This document shows, in pieces, positions 1 to 8,130 of a stretch of 64,000 bases of DNA. Position numbers and translations under genes: made by a program. The DNA is taken from positions 310,001 through 374,000 of the forward strand of contig NZ_JAJTSZ010000003.1 of assembly GCF_021440195.1 (NCBI RefSeq). The letters are read 5' to 3'. Source of the DNA: Dyadobacter sp. CY356 (GTDB lineage Bacteria > Bacteroidota > Bacteroidia > Cytophagales > Spirosomataceae). Each line of letters starts with the position of its first letter. The stretch's first letter is position 1. The notes beneath the pieces are model-generated. The model saw only the letters and a program-made list of their open reading frames with translations, was not told the origin of the DNA and made no database searches.

Positions 1-632
1 TTGCCGATAAAATCATAAATGTTACCAACTACTTTATCGGGCGTCTGATAATCCATCATCCCTAAGGCAAGATCCAGAATGTGTACGCCAAGATCAATCA
101 GCGCGCCTCCACCTTGTATGGTTTTGTTGGTAAAGTTACCCCAGCCAGGAATTCCTCTGCGGCGTAAATAATTTGCTTTGATATGATAAACTTCGCCTAA
201 CTGACCTTCGCTCAACAACTTTTTCAAAAGCAAATATTCAGAAGTTTGCCGTCTTTGAAAATTATAAGCTAGTATTTTACCCTTTTCGATTGCCAGATCG
301 GCCATTTTACGGGCTTCTGTGGCCGTCATGGCTGGCGGTTTCTCGCATAATACGTGACAGCCATTTTTAAGCGCCTGCATCGTATAATCGTAATGAAGAT
401 TGTTTGGTGTGCAATTAACCACCAGATCCAGCTCGCAGCTATTAAACATACTTTCAAGATTATCAAAAGCGCCCGGGATGAGGTGCTGATCAGCTATCAA
501 ACGGGTTTTGTTGAGATCACGACCGCAAACTGCAACAATTTCAACCTGATCTGATAACTTTTTTAAAGCGGGGATATGGTTTTGATCCGCAATATGACCA
601 CCACCAATGATAGCGGCTTTAAGAAGAGACAT
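1..632 (-). CDS. Gfo/Idh/MocA-family oxidoreductase, C-terminus beyond window
   Basis: Read by direct translation from the ATG at 632 leftwards; the frame stays open to base 1, so about 210 N-terminal residues are visible. The start (MSLLKAAIIGGGHIA) is a Rossmann dinucleotide-binding motif, and CHVLCEKPPA near residue 95 is the EKP signature of NAD(P)-dependent Gfo/Idh/MocA sugar dehydrogenases. The stretch GGGALIDLGVHILDL near residue 175 matches the family's substrate-binding region. The substrate cannot be told from this part. The gene is separated from the upstream M56 operon by a hairpin terminator. Confidence 0.88.
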   Translation of the reverse strand, partial: MSLLKAAIIGGGHIADQNHIPALKKLSDQVEIVAVCGRDLNKTRLIADQHLIPGAFDNLESMFNSCELDLVVNCTPNNLHYDYTMQALKNGCHVLCEKPPAMTATEARKMADLAIEKGKILAYNFQRRQTSEYLLLKKLLSEGQLGEVYHIKANYLRRRGIPGWGNFTNKTIQGGGALIDLGVHILDLALGMMDYQTPDKVVGNIYDFIG

Positions 633-696
633 GCAAAGCTGATTTAAGAGTGTCTGTAAAAATATTGAAATGAAAACGATTTCAGGCTTTTAGCGC

Positions 697-732
697 AAAA
701 ATGCCTCATGATTATTTTCACGAGGCATTTTT
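697..732 (-). terminator. Rho-independent terminator of the blaI-M56 operon
   Basis: Arms AAAAATGCCTC (697-707) and GAGGCATTTTT (722-732) pair perfectly over 11 bp with a 14-nt loop. It lies 22 bases past the stop of the last M56 gene and before the start of the next gene, so it should end the leftward transcript; the A/T ends make it bidirectional in form. Confidence 0.8.
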
Positions 733-754
733 ACGATTCCATCAGATTCAATAT

Positions 755-2629
755 CTATATAATTTTTCTTCCAAAACTGTAAGTGTTCTGAGTTTCTTGT
801 TCTGGTGCAGGTTTTGCGATTCTTAATTTCATACTTTGAATCTTCACCTCGGGCTTTTTATCGTCCGAAAAATCAAAGGCTTTTGTCAAAAGTTTATCCA
901 GCTTAGCCAAAACTGGTGTCTCAGGCATTTTGTAATTAAAATAGCGGTTTTTACTATTTTGATTGTCCGCCGGATAGCTACCCTGATATTTCTCTTTTGC
1001 GGCGACTCCTCTTTTTAAATTGAAGCGAATTGAAAGTGTATATTCCATCGAAACCGCTCGTCCGTTTTGCCTTGCTGGCTCCCATCTTGGCATGTTCAAA
1101 ACCAGACGAAGTGCTTCATCATCAATCCCCAAGCCAATTTCCTTTACAAGCTTTGGTTTGCGAACATCACCATTGCTGTTGATTGTAAAGGATACTAACG
1201 CAATTCCTCCTGCACTAACACCTATGGCTTCCTCAGGATACCTGATATTACTTTGAATATATTTTGCTAATGCTTCTTCTCCGCCTGGGAATTGTGGTTT
1301 TTGTTCTTTAACCGCAGATAAGGATGTGGCAATTTCTTTCTCTTTTTTCCTTTCTTCGGCAATTTTGGCAATATCCTGATAGGCCGTAAATTCGGGCCCC
1401 TTTATTTCGTTTTGTCCATTTTTAAATGTCAATGTATACTTTGATTTCCCTTTTTCAACAACTAAAATTTGTGGAATATAACTGACATGACTTACAACAA
1501 GAACCTCGCCAACTTTAACATTTGATATTTTGAAATGGCCAAGTGGATTAGTAGTAACCGAAACGTCTCTATCCGGATCAAAAATGTTAACATCCGCAAT
1601 TCCCAAACCAGATTCCCGCAAAATATCACCTTCGATATTTACTTTAACTTTTCCTGTATCTGATTTTACAATTGCCGGGATATATTTAGCAACAGAGGAG
1701 TTGTCCGTAATTTCAGTTTCCTTGTACAAACCGGAACCTGGCGTGTTTTGCACTTCTTCCGAAACAGTTAATTTTTCTCTTGCCGCGGTCAATAACACAG
1801 CAAAAAGCAGAACAGGAACAATCATCAGATATTTTCCCAATGACCAGCGGGAATTACGGTTTTTATAGATCATTTTGATTCTGCTTTTTAATGTTGAAGA
1901 ATTGAAAAAATGATTGGTAAGTAATGTTACCGGGACAGAAAGGGCATAAGAAACAAGAAAACGCGCGTAATGATCACGGTTTGGCACTGCTTCATCTGCC
2001 AGATATTCATGTACTTCCTGTAACGACATTTTATAAAACCAGATGACCGGATTAAACCAGAAAGCTACTTTTATGATCTCAATCAATAAAATATCAAGAC
2101 TATGTCGTTGCTGGATGTGAACCAGTTCGTGCCTCAAAATCGGGTCAGGGTTATTTTCATAATCGTAACGATTTAAAACAAGCCATTTGAGAAATGAAAA
2201 AGAACCGGTTTGATTATCAGGTAGCAAAATCAAATGATAATCTGGGTGAGGAAATAAATCACCCAGCGATATCATCTGACGAAGATCCCAAAAGCTTTTA
2301 ACCAGTTTTATCAACATCAAAAATGAGCCGATGGCGGCAAAGAGATAAATCCAGGAGATCCGGTTAATAGTTTCAGAAACAGGATATTCGGTTGCCGATG
2401 AAAATGGAATGGAATCGGACACTGTGATGACGGAGTAATATAAAGTTGGAGCTGCCTGCTCCGTTTCCGGAATACTGATATTTGGTAATAAAAAGGAGAT
2501 GAGTAGTGAGCAAATCAGGTAAACCCTGTTCCATACAAAAAACGTATGTTTTCGGAAAAGCAGCCAGTAGCAGGCGTAAAACAGAACCAAGTAGAGGTTG
2601 ACTTTTCCGAAATAAAGTAACGTTTCCAT
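755..2629 (-). CDS. M56-family (BlaR1-like) membrane peptidase with TonB C-terminal domain, copy 1
   Basis: A 624-residue protein. Residues 1-120 hold hydrophobic segments typical of BlaR1/MecR1 sensors. HELVH at about 157-161 is the zinc-binding HExxH motif, and EVHEYLADE near 195 supplies the third ligand region. A further TM segment (about 265-282) follows. Beyond it come a carboxypeptidase-regulatory-like domain (about 330-392) and a TonB C-terminal-like domain (about 445-520, beginning PQFPGGEEAL). It is the last gene of a blaI-led operon with two close paralogues. By analogy with BlaR1 it would be a zinc metalloprotease that senses an envelope signal and inactivates the BlaI repressor; the ligand is unknown. 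Unlike the two upstream paralogues it lacks the C-terminal plug-like tail ending in GVI. Confidence 0.9.
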   Translation of the reverse strand: METLLYFGKVNLYLVLFYACYWLLFRKHTFFVWNRVYLICSLLISFLLPNISIPETEQAAPTLYYSVITVSDSIPFSSATEYPVSETINRISWIYLFAAIGSFLMLIKLVKSFWDLRQMISLGDLFPHPDYHLILLPDNQTGSFSFLKWLVLNRYDYENNPDPILRHELVHIQQRHSLDILLIEIIKVAFWFNPVIWFYKMSLQEVHEYLADEAVPNRDHYARFLVSYALSVPVTLLTNHFFNSSTLKSRIKMIYKNRNSRWSLGKYLMIVPVLLFAVLLTAAREKLTVSEEVQNTPGSGLYKETEITDNSSVAKYIPAIVKSDTGKVKVNIEGDILRESGLGIADVNIFDPDRDVSVTTNPLGHFKISNVKVGEVLVVSHVSYIPQILVVEKGKSKYTLTFKNGQNEIKGPEFTAYQDIAKIAEERKKEKEIATSLSAVKEQKPQFPGGEEALAKYIQSNIRYPEEAIGVSAGGIALVSFTINSNGDVRKPKLVKEIGLGIDDEALRLVLNMPRWEPARQNGRAVSMEYTLSIRFNLKRGVAAKEKYQGSYPADNQNSKNRYFNYKMPETPVLAKLDKLLTKAFDFSDDKKPEVKIQSMKLRIAKPAPEQETQNTYSFGRKII

Positions 2630-2634
2630 GGTGC

Positions 2635-4590
2635 TTATTTTTTCTTTGTTTCAAAAATGATAACACCATTTTTACCTTTGGAGCCATAAGCGGAAGTTGC
2701 GCTCTTGGCCCTTAAAACAGATATGGATTGAAAATTTTCTGATTTTATTTTCTTTAGAAAATCAGGATCGTCAACTATTTTACCATCAACAATACAAAGC
2801 GGCTCCGTAAGCGACTTGATATTCTGATATTTGGGAATTGTTTCAGCACCTGAATTCAAAAATTTAGAGCTTTTGTCCCGTTCTTTCAGGGCATAAACAT
2901 TTTCCATTTTTACCGGTTCTTCTAGTTTTTCGGCCGTATAGTTTTTTAGGTTTACCCCAGAAACTTCTGCTTGTCCAGTTATTGTCTTAGCCACTCGGAA
3001 ATTCGTCGCATAACTTTCAGCCTGGGAATTTTGATTTATAATACTCCCCAGACGTTTTTCCTTATCCGCTTCCATTGCGAAGGAAATATTTAAATTATAC
3101 TGCACTGCAATCGCTCGTCTGCCTTGTCTGCCGGGTTGCCAGCGAGGCATTTTCAATACAACACGCATGGCTTCTTCATCCAGACCATATCCCATTCTAT
3201 CAATGACTCTTGGATTTCTGATATACCCTTTATCGTTGATCGTAAAGGAAACCTTCACATCTCCCTGCACGCCCGCACTTGCAGCTTCGGCAGGATAAAC
3301 AACATTTTCTGAAAGGAATTGACTTAATTGGGCTTCTCCGCCTGGAAACTGCGGCATTTGTTCTATTACGGTCATTTCATTTTGCCCGGTCACCGAATTC
3401 GAAGCTGGATTACTTTCTGCTTTATTTTGAATATCAGGTGTTACAACAATTTTGCCAAGTGTATTTTCTTTCTTCCGCAGCGTAATGAAATCCAGTTTTG
3501 TACTTTTTACATCAACAATCACTGATTCATAATTTATATGAGAAATTACCAGGCTGTCTTTTAAATAAACTCCTGAAATCTCAAATTTTCCATACATATC
3601 CGTTAATGTGCCAATGGTTTTGTTTTTTACTACAATGCTGGCAGACTCAATTGCATCACCATTTTCATCACTAACTATACCTCTTACACTCATTTCATTA
3701 GTCGACAGCACTTTAAAATTATTACGTTCTATCGCTGTCAACAATCTTTCACGTGCGGCCGTCAGCATGACAACCATACCGATGATTGGAAAAATCATCA
3801 GATATTTTCCCAAAGCCCACTGAGAATTACGGTTTTTGTAAATCATCTGTATGCGGCTTTTCAATAAAGAAGAATTGAAAAAATGATTTGTTAATGAAGC
3901 GATTGGCGCATTCAAAGCATAAGCAACCAGAAATCGTGCATATTGATCACGGTTGGGCACTGCTTCGTCTGCCAGGTATTCGTGCACTTCCTGTAATGAT
4001 CTTTTATAAAACCACAATACCGGATTAAACCAGAAACCAACTTTTAGTATTTCAATCAGAAGAATATCCAGGCTATGGAATTGCCGGATGTGAACCGATT
4101 CGTGACGTAAGATCGGATCAAAATTCAGTTCGTAATCTGCAAAATTTATGACCAGCCATTTCAAAAAGGAAAAGGAACCGATTTCATTATGCGGCAGCAG
4201 AACCAGCGTATGATCTTCCAGTGGAATAGTTTCTCCCTGTCTGATCAGTTTGAAAAGGTTTTGGAACGCTTCCAGTAACTTGAATAACATTAATCCGCAT
4301 CCAATAATTTGTATCGCCCAGACAAATTGTGTCCAGTGGGTTATTACTTTTGTAGACTCTGTTCTAGCAACATAAACAGGAATGGTAGAAACCGCATAAA
4401 CTGCTGTTGGAATTACACGCGCATTATCCGGGAAGTGAATGAAAGGTAATGCAAATGAGATAATTAACGATCCCAGTAAATAAAACCGGTTCCAGATAAA
4501 AAAGGTATGGTTACGAAACAGCAGCCAATAACAGGCGTAAAATAAGATCCAGTAAATATTTACCTTTCCGAAATAGATCAATAAGTCCAT
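2635..4590 (-). CDS. M56-family membrane peptidase with TonB C-terminal and plug-like tail, copy 2
   Basis: A 651-residue paralogue of its neighbours, five bases upstream of copy 1. N-terminal TM segments precede HESVH (about 153-157), a valid HExxH zinc motif, and EVHEYLADE. Then follow a TM segment, a carboxypeptidase-regulatory-like repeat (about 300-370), a TonB C-terminal-like domain starting PQFPGGEAQL, and a tail with VDGKIVDDPDFL and AYGSKGKNGVII. That tail resembles the plug segment of SusC/TonB-dependent receptors. It probably acts with BlaI as an envelope-stress sensor protease. The order M56, regulatory domain, TonB_C, plug-like tail is seen in the sequence; the function of the tail is unknown. 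Confidence 0.9.
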   Translation of the reverse strand: MDLLIYFGKVNIYWILFYACYWLLFRNHTFFIWNRFYLLGSLIISFALPFIHFPDNARVIPTAVYAVSTIPVYVARTESTKVITHWTQFVWAIQIIGCGLMLFKLLEAFQNLFKLIRQGETIPLEDHTLVLLPHNEIGSFSFLKWLVINFADYELNFDPILRHESVHIRQFHSLDILLIEILKVGFWFNPVLWFYKRSLQEVHEYLADEAVPNRDQYARFLVAYALNAPIASLTNHFFNSSLLKSRIQMIYKNRNSQWALGKYLMIFPIIGMVVMLTAARERLLTAIERNNFKVLSTNEMSVRGIVSDENGDAIESASIVVKNKTIGTLTDMYGKFEISGVYLKDSLVISHINYESVIVDVKSTKLDFITLRKKENTLGKIVVTPDIQNKAESNPASNSVTGQNEMTVIEQMPQFPGGEAQLSQFLSENVVYPAEAASAGVQGDVKVSFTINDKGYIRNPRVIDRMGYGLDEEAMRVVLKMPRWQPGRQGRRAIAVQYNLNISFAMEADKEKRLGSIINQNSQAESYATNFRVAKTITGQAEVSGVNLKNYTAEKLEEPVKMENVYALKERDKSSKFLNSGAETIPKYQNIKSLTEPLCIVDGKIVDDPDFLKKIKSENFQSISVLRAKSATSAYGSKGKNGVIIFETKKK

Positions 4591-4591
4591 T

Positions 4592-6145
4592 TTAGATCTT
4601 TTTAGTCGTTATTGAAATAACTCCGTGGCTGCCTTTTTCTCCATAAGCATCAATTGCTTTTTGATCTTTCAAAATATTTATTGACTCGATTTGCGCCGGA
4701 TCAATTTTCTTTAAAATATCAGCATCTTTTTCAATTTTGCCATCAACGATGTAAACAACTTTAGCCTCAGTGATACGTACTTTTTCAGTACTGTTTTTTG
4801 CGGGTTCCTGAACTACACTTCCAGATTTAGTTAAAATTGTTTTAGAGCCGTCTTTATTGTCAAACTGCTTGTCAATCAGAGCAGTTCTTTTTTTATCTGT
4901 CAATTCTGATTCTTCCATTTGAAAATTTATCGGCAAATTGTAGCGCACATTCACTGGTACGCCATCTTGCTTCGCTGGTTCCCATTTTGGAAATAAGGAA
5001 AGTACTCTGACTGCCTCCTCGTCACAACCATGTCCAATTCCTTTTAGTACCTGAATCTCCCCAATTTCACCTGTTTCTGTGACAACAAAGGAAAGGAAAA
5101 CACGTCCTGTGGCACCTGCGTCAACAGCTGCTTTCGGATATCTTATTTTCTGCCCCAGAAATTTATACATCTCTTCGATACCACCCGGAAACATTGGCTG
5201 TTGCTCAACTACGGTATAGATTTTCTTTCCTTCCAAATTGACCGGTTTTTTACTTTCAGTCAATTTTTCCATCGTCTCAGAGAGCTGATCATTTTCTTTT
5301 TGCTCACAACCAGCTACAAACAATGCAACCATACCGATGGTGACGAATGCGAATAGATAGGAACCAAGCAACCATTTCGAACTGCGGTTTTTGTAGATCA
5401 TCTGAATACGGGTTTTGATTTGAGATGGTTTATAGAAATGATTGGTAAGTGAAGCGATGGGCGCATTTAAGGCATAGGAGACAAGAAAAGTAGCATAGTT
5501 TTCCCTGTTAGGAGCTTCATGATCCGCCAGGAATTCATGGACTTCCTGCAAAGACTTTTTATAGAGGATCAATAGCGGATTGAACCAGAAAATGATTTTC
5601 AATAATTCAACCAGCAGAATATCCATACTGTGCCACTGCTGCATATGAACCATTTCATGACGTAAAATCGGATCGAAATGATTTTCATAATCATTCCGGT
5701 TTACAACGATCCATTTCAGAAATGAGAAAGAACCGATACGATTTGAATCAATCAAAATGATCTTGCAATCTTCCAGCTCGATATGTTCTCCATCCGTCAG
5801 AAACTGGTTAAGCTGCCGGATGTTTTTAAATAATTTGAAGGCCATAAACATCGCTCCCAGAAGATAAACAGCCCAGACAACATATGTCCAGGTGATCAGT
5901 GGAAGTTGCTCTGCTGGTGTTGAAGACACCGTAAAATTCGGATTCGTCACCGAATAAGTTATGGAAATAACCGGCGCAGATTCAGGATAGATAATAAATG
6001 GAAGCGCAAAAGATACCAGCAGAGAACTGATCAGATAAATTCGGTTCCAAACAAAAAAAGTTTGATGACTAAGCAACAACCGGTAACAAATATAGAAGAG
6101 GGTCCAGTATAAGCTTACTTTGGCAACATAAATCAAAATTTCCAT
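4592..6145 (-). CDS. M56-family membrane peptidase with TonB C-terminal and plug-like tail, copy 3
   Basis: A 517-residue protein, first of the three peptidases after blaI and one base from copy 2. HEMVH (about 153-157) gives the zinc motif and EVHEFLADHEAP the downstream glutamate. The third TM region ends VALFVAGCEQKE, so a cysteine sits at the membrane border like a lipobox, although it is internal. The carboxypeptidase-regulatory-like domain present in copies 1 and 2 is missing. The TonB_C-like domain (PMFPGGIEEM onwards) follows the linker directly, and the protein ends in the plug-like tail VDGKIEKDADIL...GVISITTKK. Role inferred as BlaR1-type signal transduction. Confidence 0.9.
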   Translation of the reverse strand: MEILIYVAKVSLYWTLFYICYRLLLSHQTFFVWNRIYLISSLLVSFALPFIIYPESAPVISITYSVTNPNFTVSSTPAEQLPLITWTYVVWAVYLLGAMFMAFKLFKNIRQLNQFLTDGEHIELEDCKIILIDSNRIGSFSFLKWIVVNRNDYENHFDPILRHEMVHMQQWHSMDILLVELLKIIFWFNPLLILYKKSLQEVHEFLADHEAPNRENYATFLVSYALNAPIASLTNHFYKPSQIKTRIQMIYKNRSSKWLLGSYLFAFVTIGMVALFVAGCEQKENDQLSETMEKLTESKKPVNLEGKKIYTVVEQQPMFPGGIEEMYKFLGQKIRYPKAAVDAGATGRVFLSFVVTETGEIGEIQVLKGIGHGCDEEAVRVLSLFPKWEPAKQDGVPVNVRYNLPINFQMEESELTDKKRTALIDKQFDNKDGSKTILTKSGSVVQEPAKNSTEKVRITEAKVVYIVDGKIEKDADILKKIDPAQIESINILKDQKAIDAYGEKGSHGVISITTKKI

Positions 6146-6166
6146 GGCTAACGGATGATTGATTGT

Positions 6167-6541
6167 TTAAGATTCGCTTTTGTGATCGTTGATCAGTTTC
6201 ATGATTTCATCCAGATCGTTAGTCTTTAAATCGTTGTCTTTCACGAAAAAAGAAACCAGATTAGGCAAAGAATTATCAAAATAATTAACCATTAGCTGTT
6301 GCATTTCATGCCGTTTGTATTCTTCCTCAGTGATTAGCGGGAAGTACTCATGTGTTTTACCATAAGCGGTATAACCTACGACTTCTTTCTTTTCCAGAAT
6401 ACGGATTATTGTAGATACCGTATTATAGGCAGGTTTTGGCTCAGGCATTTCGGCAAGAATGTCTTTCACAAAGGCCTTTTTTAATTGCCAGAGTATCCGC
6501 ATGATTTCTTCTTCTGCCCTCGTTAATGTTCTTACTTCCAT
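6167..6541 (-). CDS. blaI: BlaI/MecI/CopY-family transcriptional repressor
   Basis: A 124-residue winged-helix repressor of normal length for the family. The N-terminus (LTRAEEEIMRILWQLKKAF) and the following recognition helix and wing (PAYNTVSTIIRILEKKEVVG) match BlaI/MecI; the C-terminal half is the dimerisation and proteolysis region. It heads the operon with three M56 peptidases, the classic repressor-plus-protease pairing, and probably represses itself through the ACTA-TAGT dyads just upstream. Whether it answers to beta-lactams is not shown: no beta-lactamase lies in the window. Confidence 0.92.
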   Translation of the reverse strand: MEVRTLTRAEEEIMRILWQLKKAFVKDILAEMPEPKPAYNTVSTIIRILEKKEVVGYTAYGKTHEYFPLITEEEYKRHEMQQLMVNYFDNSLPNLVSFFVKDNDLKTNDLDEIMKLINDHKSES

Positions 6542-6562
6542 GTTTTCAATTTTTATGATCTT

Positions 6563-6626
6563 ACTATTTAATAGTGGGTATTCAAATGTAAGACTATCTA
6601 ATTAGTTTTACAACTATTTTATTAGT
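6563..6626 (-). promoter_or_regulatory. blaI promoter with three BlaI-operator-like dyads
   Basis: On the minus strand a Bacteroidota-type promoter is visible: TTG at 6611-6613... region, 20 bases, then TACATTTG (6583-6590), matching TAnnTTTG. Three ACTA-N5/6-TAGT dyads overlap it: 6563-6575 at the expected transcription start, 6593-6606 inside the spacer, and 6613-6626 at the -33 element. BlaI/MecI operators carry the same ACTA/TAGT half-sites, so autoregulation is likely. Confidence 0.6.
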
Positions 6627-6643
6627 TATTATTTAAAATAAAA

Positions 6644-6669
6644 AAACGACAGGAATATTCATGTCGTTT
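6644..6669 (-). terminator. Terminator after the Uma2-like gene pair
   Basis: AAACGAC (6644-6650) pairs with GTCGTTT (6663-6669) around a 12-nt loop; on the minus strand the right arm runs into a T-rich tract. It lies 22 bases after the stop of the second Uma2-like gene. Confidence 0.6.
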
Positions 6670-6691
6670 AATTTTTTAAAAAATGGTTGTT

Positions 6692-7318
6692 TCAGGCAAA
6701 TTCAGAGCCTTTTTCTTTTAAATAGGCGCCAACGTTACATGTGATACCATCCAAAATTTCAACATCTACATTCCAATCATAAGTTTGCCAATCAGCCTTG
6801 GCAGATGCAACCATTACCTTTTTCGATTCAGTTAAAAACCAGATTACTTTTTCTGCACCGAATTCTAAAAGTTTTTTAGTTTTTATTGAGATGTAAGCAT
6901 TTTCAGAAAATTTATCTTCAAGCGCAATATCAATATCTACTTCAATCGAAATTTTTGGAGGCACGTCGGCATACTTTTTATTGATTTTTTCAATTTTAAG
7001 AACCTGATTATCAAAAATTAATAAATCTCCGGCGAGATTATTTCCTTTATCAATATGTAAACCTGCTTCATTTGTTAGAATTGTATACCTGCTGTCATCA
7101 ATTTGCTTACCAATCCAGATTGTCAAATAAGTAATCAGAAAAGCCTGCAATGAACTCGAACCCATAATGTCTTCAATCTTTTTCGTTTTGGCCAAAACCT
7201 CGCGGTAACCTTTTCTATACAAAGGTTTACCGTCAATTATTTCATGGATCAAAACGCTGGGTATTTCAGTATCAAAGTTTTTTGTAAAAATCTGATCCGG
7301 TCCGATTGAAGCTATCAT
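6692..7318 (-). CDS. Uma2-like (DUF820-type) putative endonuclease-fold protein, copy 2
   Basis: A 208-residue protein. The order D (GDLLIFD), P-x-x-x-x-E-V (PPKISIEVDID), K (TKKLLEFGA) and VIWFLTESKK resembles the PD-(D/E)xK-like core of Uma2/DUF820 proteins, a family common in Cyanobacteria and Bacteroidota with poorly known biology. It is a tandem paralogue of the gene just upstream; both share an essentially identical block (IPSVLIHEIIDGKPLYRKGY and on to GSSSLQ). Assignment rests on the motif pattern and is moderately sure; nuclease activity is not implied by the sequence alone. Confidence 0.65.
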   Translation of the reverse strand: MIASIGPDQIFTKNFDTEIPSVLIHEIIDGKPLYRKGYREVLAKTKKIEDIMGSSSLQAFLITYLTIWIGKQIDDSRYTILTNEAGLHIDKGNNLAGDLLIFDNQVLKIEKINKKYADVPPKISIEVDIDIALEDKFSENAYISIKTKKLLEFGAEKVIWFLTESKKVMVASAKADWQTYDWNVDVEILDGITCNVGAYLKEKGSEFA

Positions 7319-7330
7319 AAATCTTGTTTT

Positions 7331-7960
7331 TTATGCAAATTCAGAGCCTTCATTTAAAAGGTATTCACCTACATTACAAATAATTCCGTCAAATATTTCA
7401 ACATCAGTATTCCAGTCAAAGATCTGCCATTCGTTTGTTGTGCTTGCAACCATTACCTTTTTCGATTCTGTCAAAAACCAGATAACTTTTTCTGCACCGA
7501 ATTCCAGCAGCTTTTTTGTTTTTATAGTGATATAACCCGTTTCTGTAAATTCTTCCAGCTCAATGTCGAGATCAATTTCGATAGAAATTTTCGGCGGAAC
7601 CTTGGAATAATGCTTGTTGATTTTATCAATAGTTAAAACATTTTTATCGAAAATAAGGATATCTCCTGCAAGATTATTTCTTCTGTCCAGGTGCATTCCT
7701 GCTTCATTAGTTGCAATAATATACTTTTCCTCATTGACTGCTTTGTAAATAATTCGCAAAACATAATCAATTATAAAAAACTGTAATGAACTCGAACCCA
7801 TAATATCTTCGATCTTTTTCGTTTTGGCCAAAACCTCACGGTAACCTTTTCTGTACAAAGGTTTACCGTCAATTATTTCATGGATCAAAACGCTGGGTAT
7901 TTCATTGGCAGAAATCTCTGTCAAAATTCTGCCCGGACCTGGTGAAGCTATCATAGTCAT
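7331..7960 (-). CDS. Uma2-like (DUF820-type) putative endonuclease-fold protein, copy 1
   Basis: Tandem paralogue of the following gene, with the same GDILIFD, PPKISIEIDLDI, TKKLLEFGAEKVIWF core. The open frame extends to a TTG at 7978, but ATG codons at 7960 and 7954 are better starts, because the paralogue begins MIAS and this one reads MTMIASPGP there. The 12-base gap suggests the two are co-transcribed. The central part has diverged (for example FIIDYVLRIIYK against FLITYLTIWIGK) while the 5' block is nearly identical in DNA, hinting at local gene conversion. Confidence 0.65.
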   Translation of the reverse strand: MTMIASPGPGRILTEISANEIPSVLIHEIIDGKPLYRKGYREVLAKTKKIEDIMGSSSLQFFIIDYVLRIIYKAVNEEKYIIATNEAGMHLDRRNNLAGDILIFDKNVLTIDKINKHYSKVPPKISIEIDLDIELEEFTETGYITIKTKKLLEFGAEKVIWFLTESKKVMVASTTNEWQIFDWNTDVEIFDGIICNVGEYLLNEGSEFA

Positions 7961-8077
7961 TCGATTTGCTATATTCAAAGATAAAAATATGCTTTGACAA
8001 TTCCTTCATATGCTTAGTAATAAGCAAATTATGATTACCACGTAGTCAACATATTTTTATTTTTCAGTTTAAAACAC

Positions 8078-8110
8078 AAAGAGCAGCGGAATCTGATTCC
8101 GCTGCTCTTT
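8078..8110 (-). terminator. Strong terminator after pyruvate kinase
   Basis: AAAGAGCAGCGGAAT (8078-8092) and ATTCCGCTGCTCTTT (8096-8110) form a perfect 15-bp stem with a 3-nt loop, 20 bases past the pyk stop. Confidence 0.85.
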
Positions 8111-8130
8111 ATAAATATCAAAATTTAAGC

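Noticed and set aside
2373..2687. Minus-strand 104-codon frame across the M56 junction
   Set aside because: It overlaps two well-supported peptidase genes in another frame and resembles nothing.
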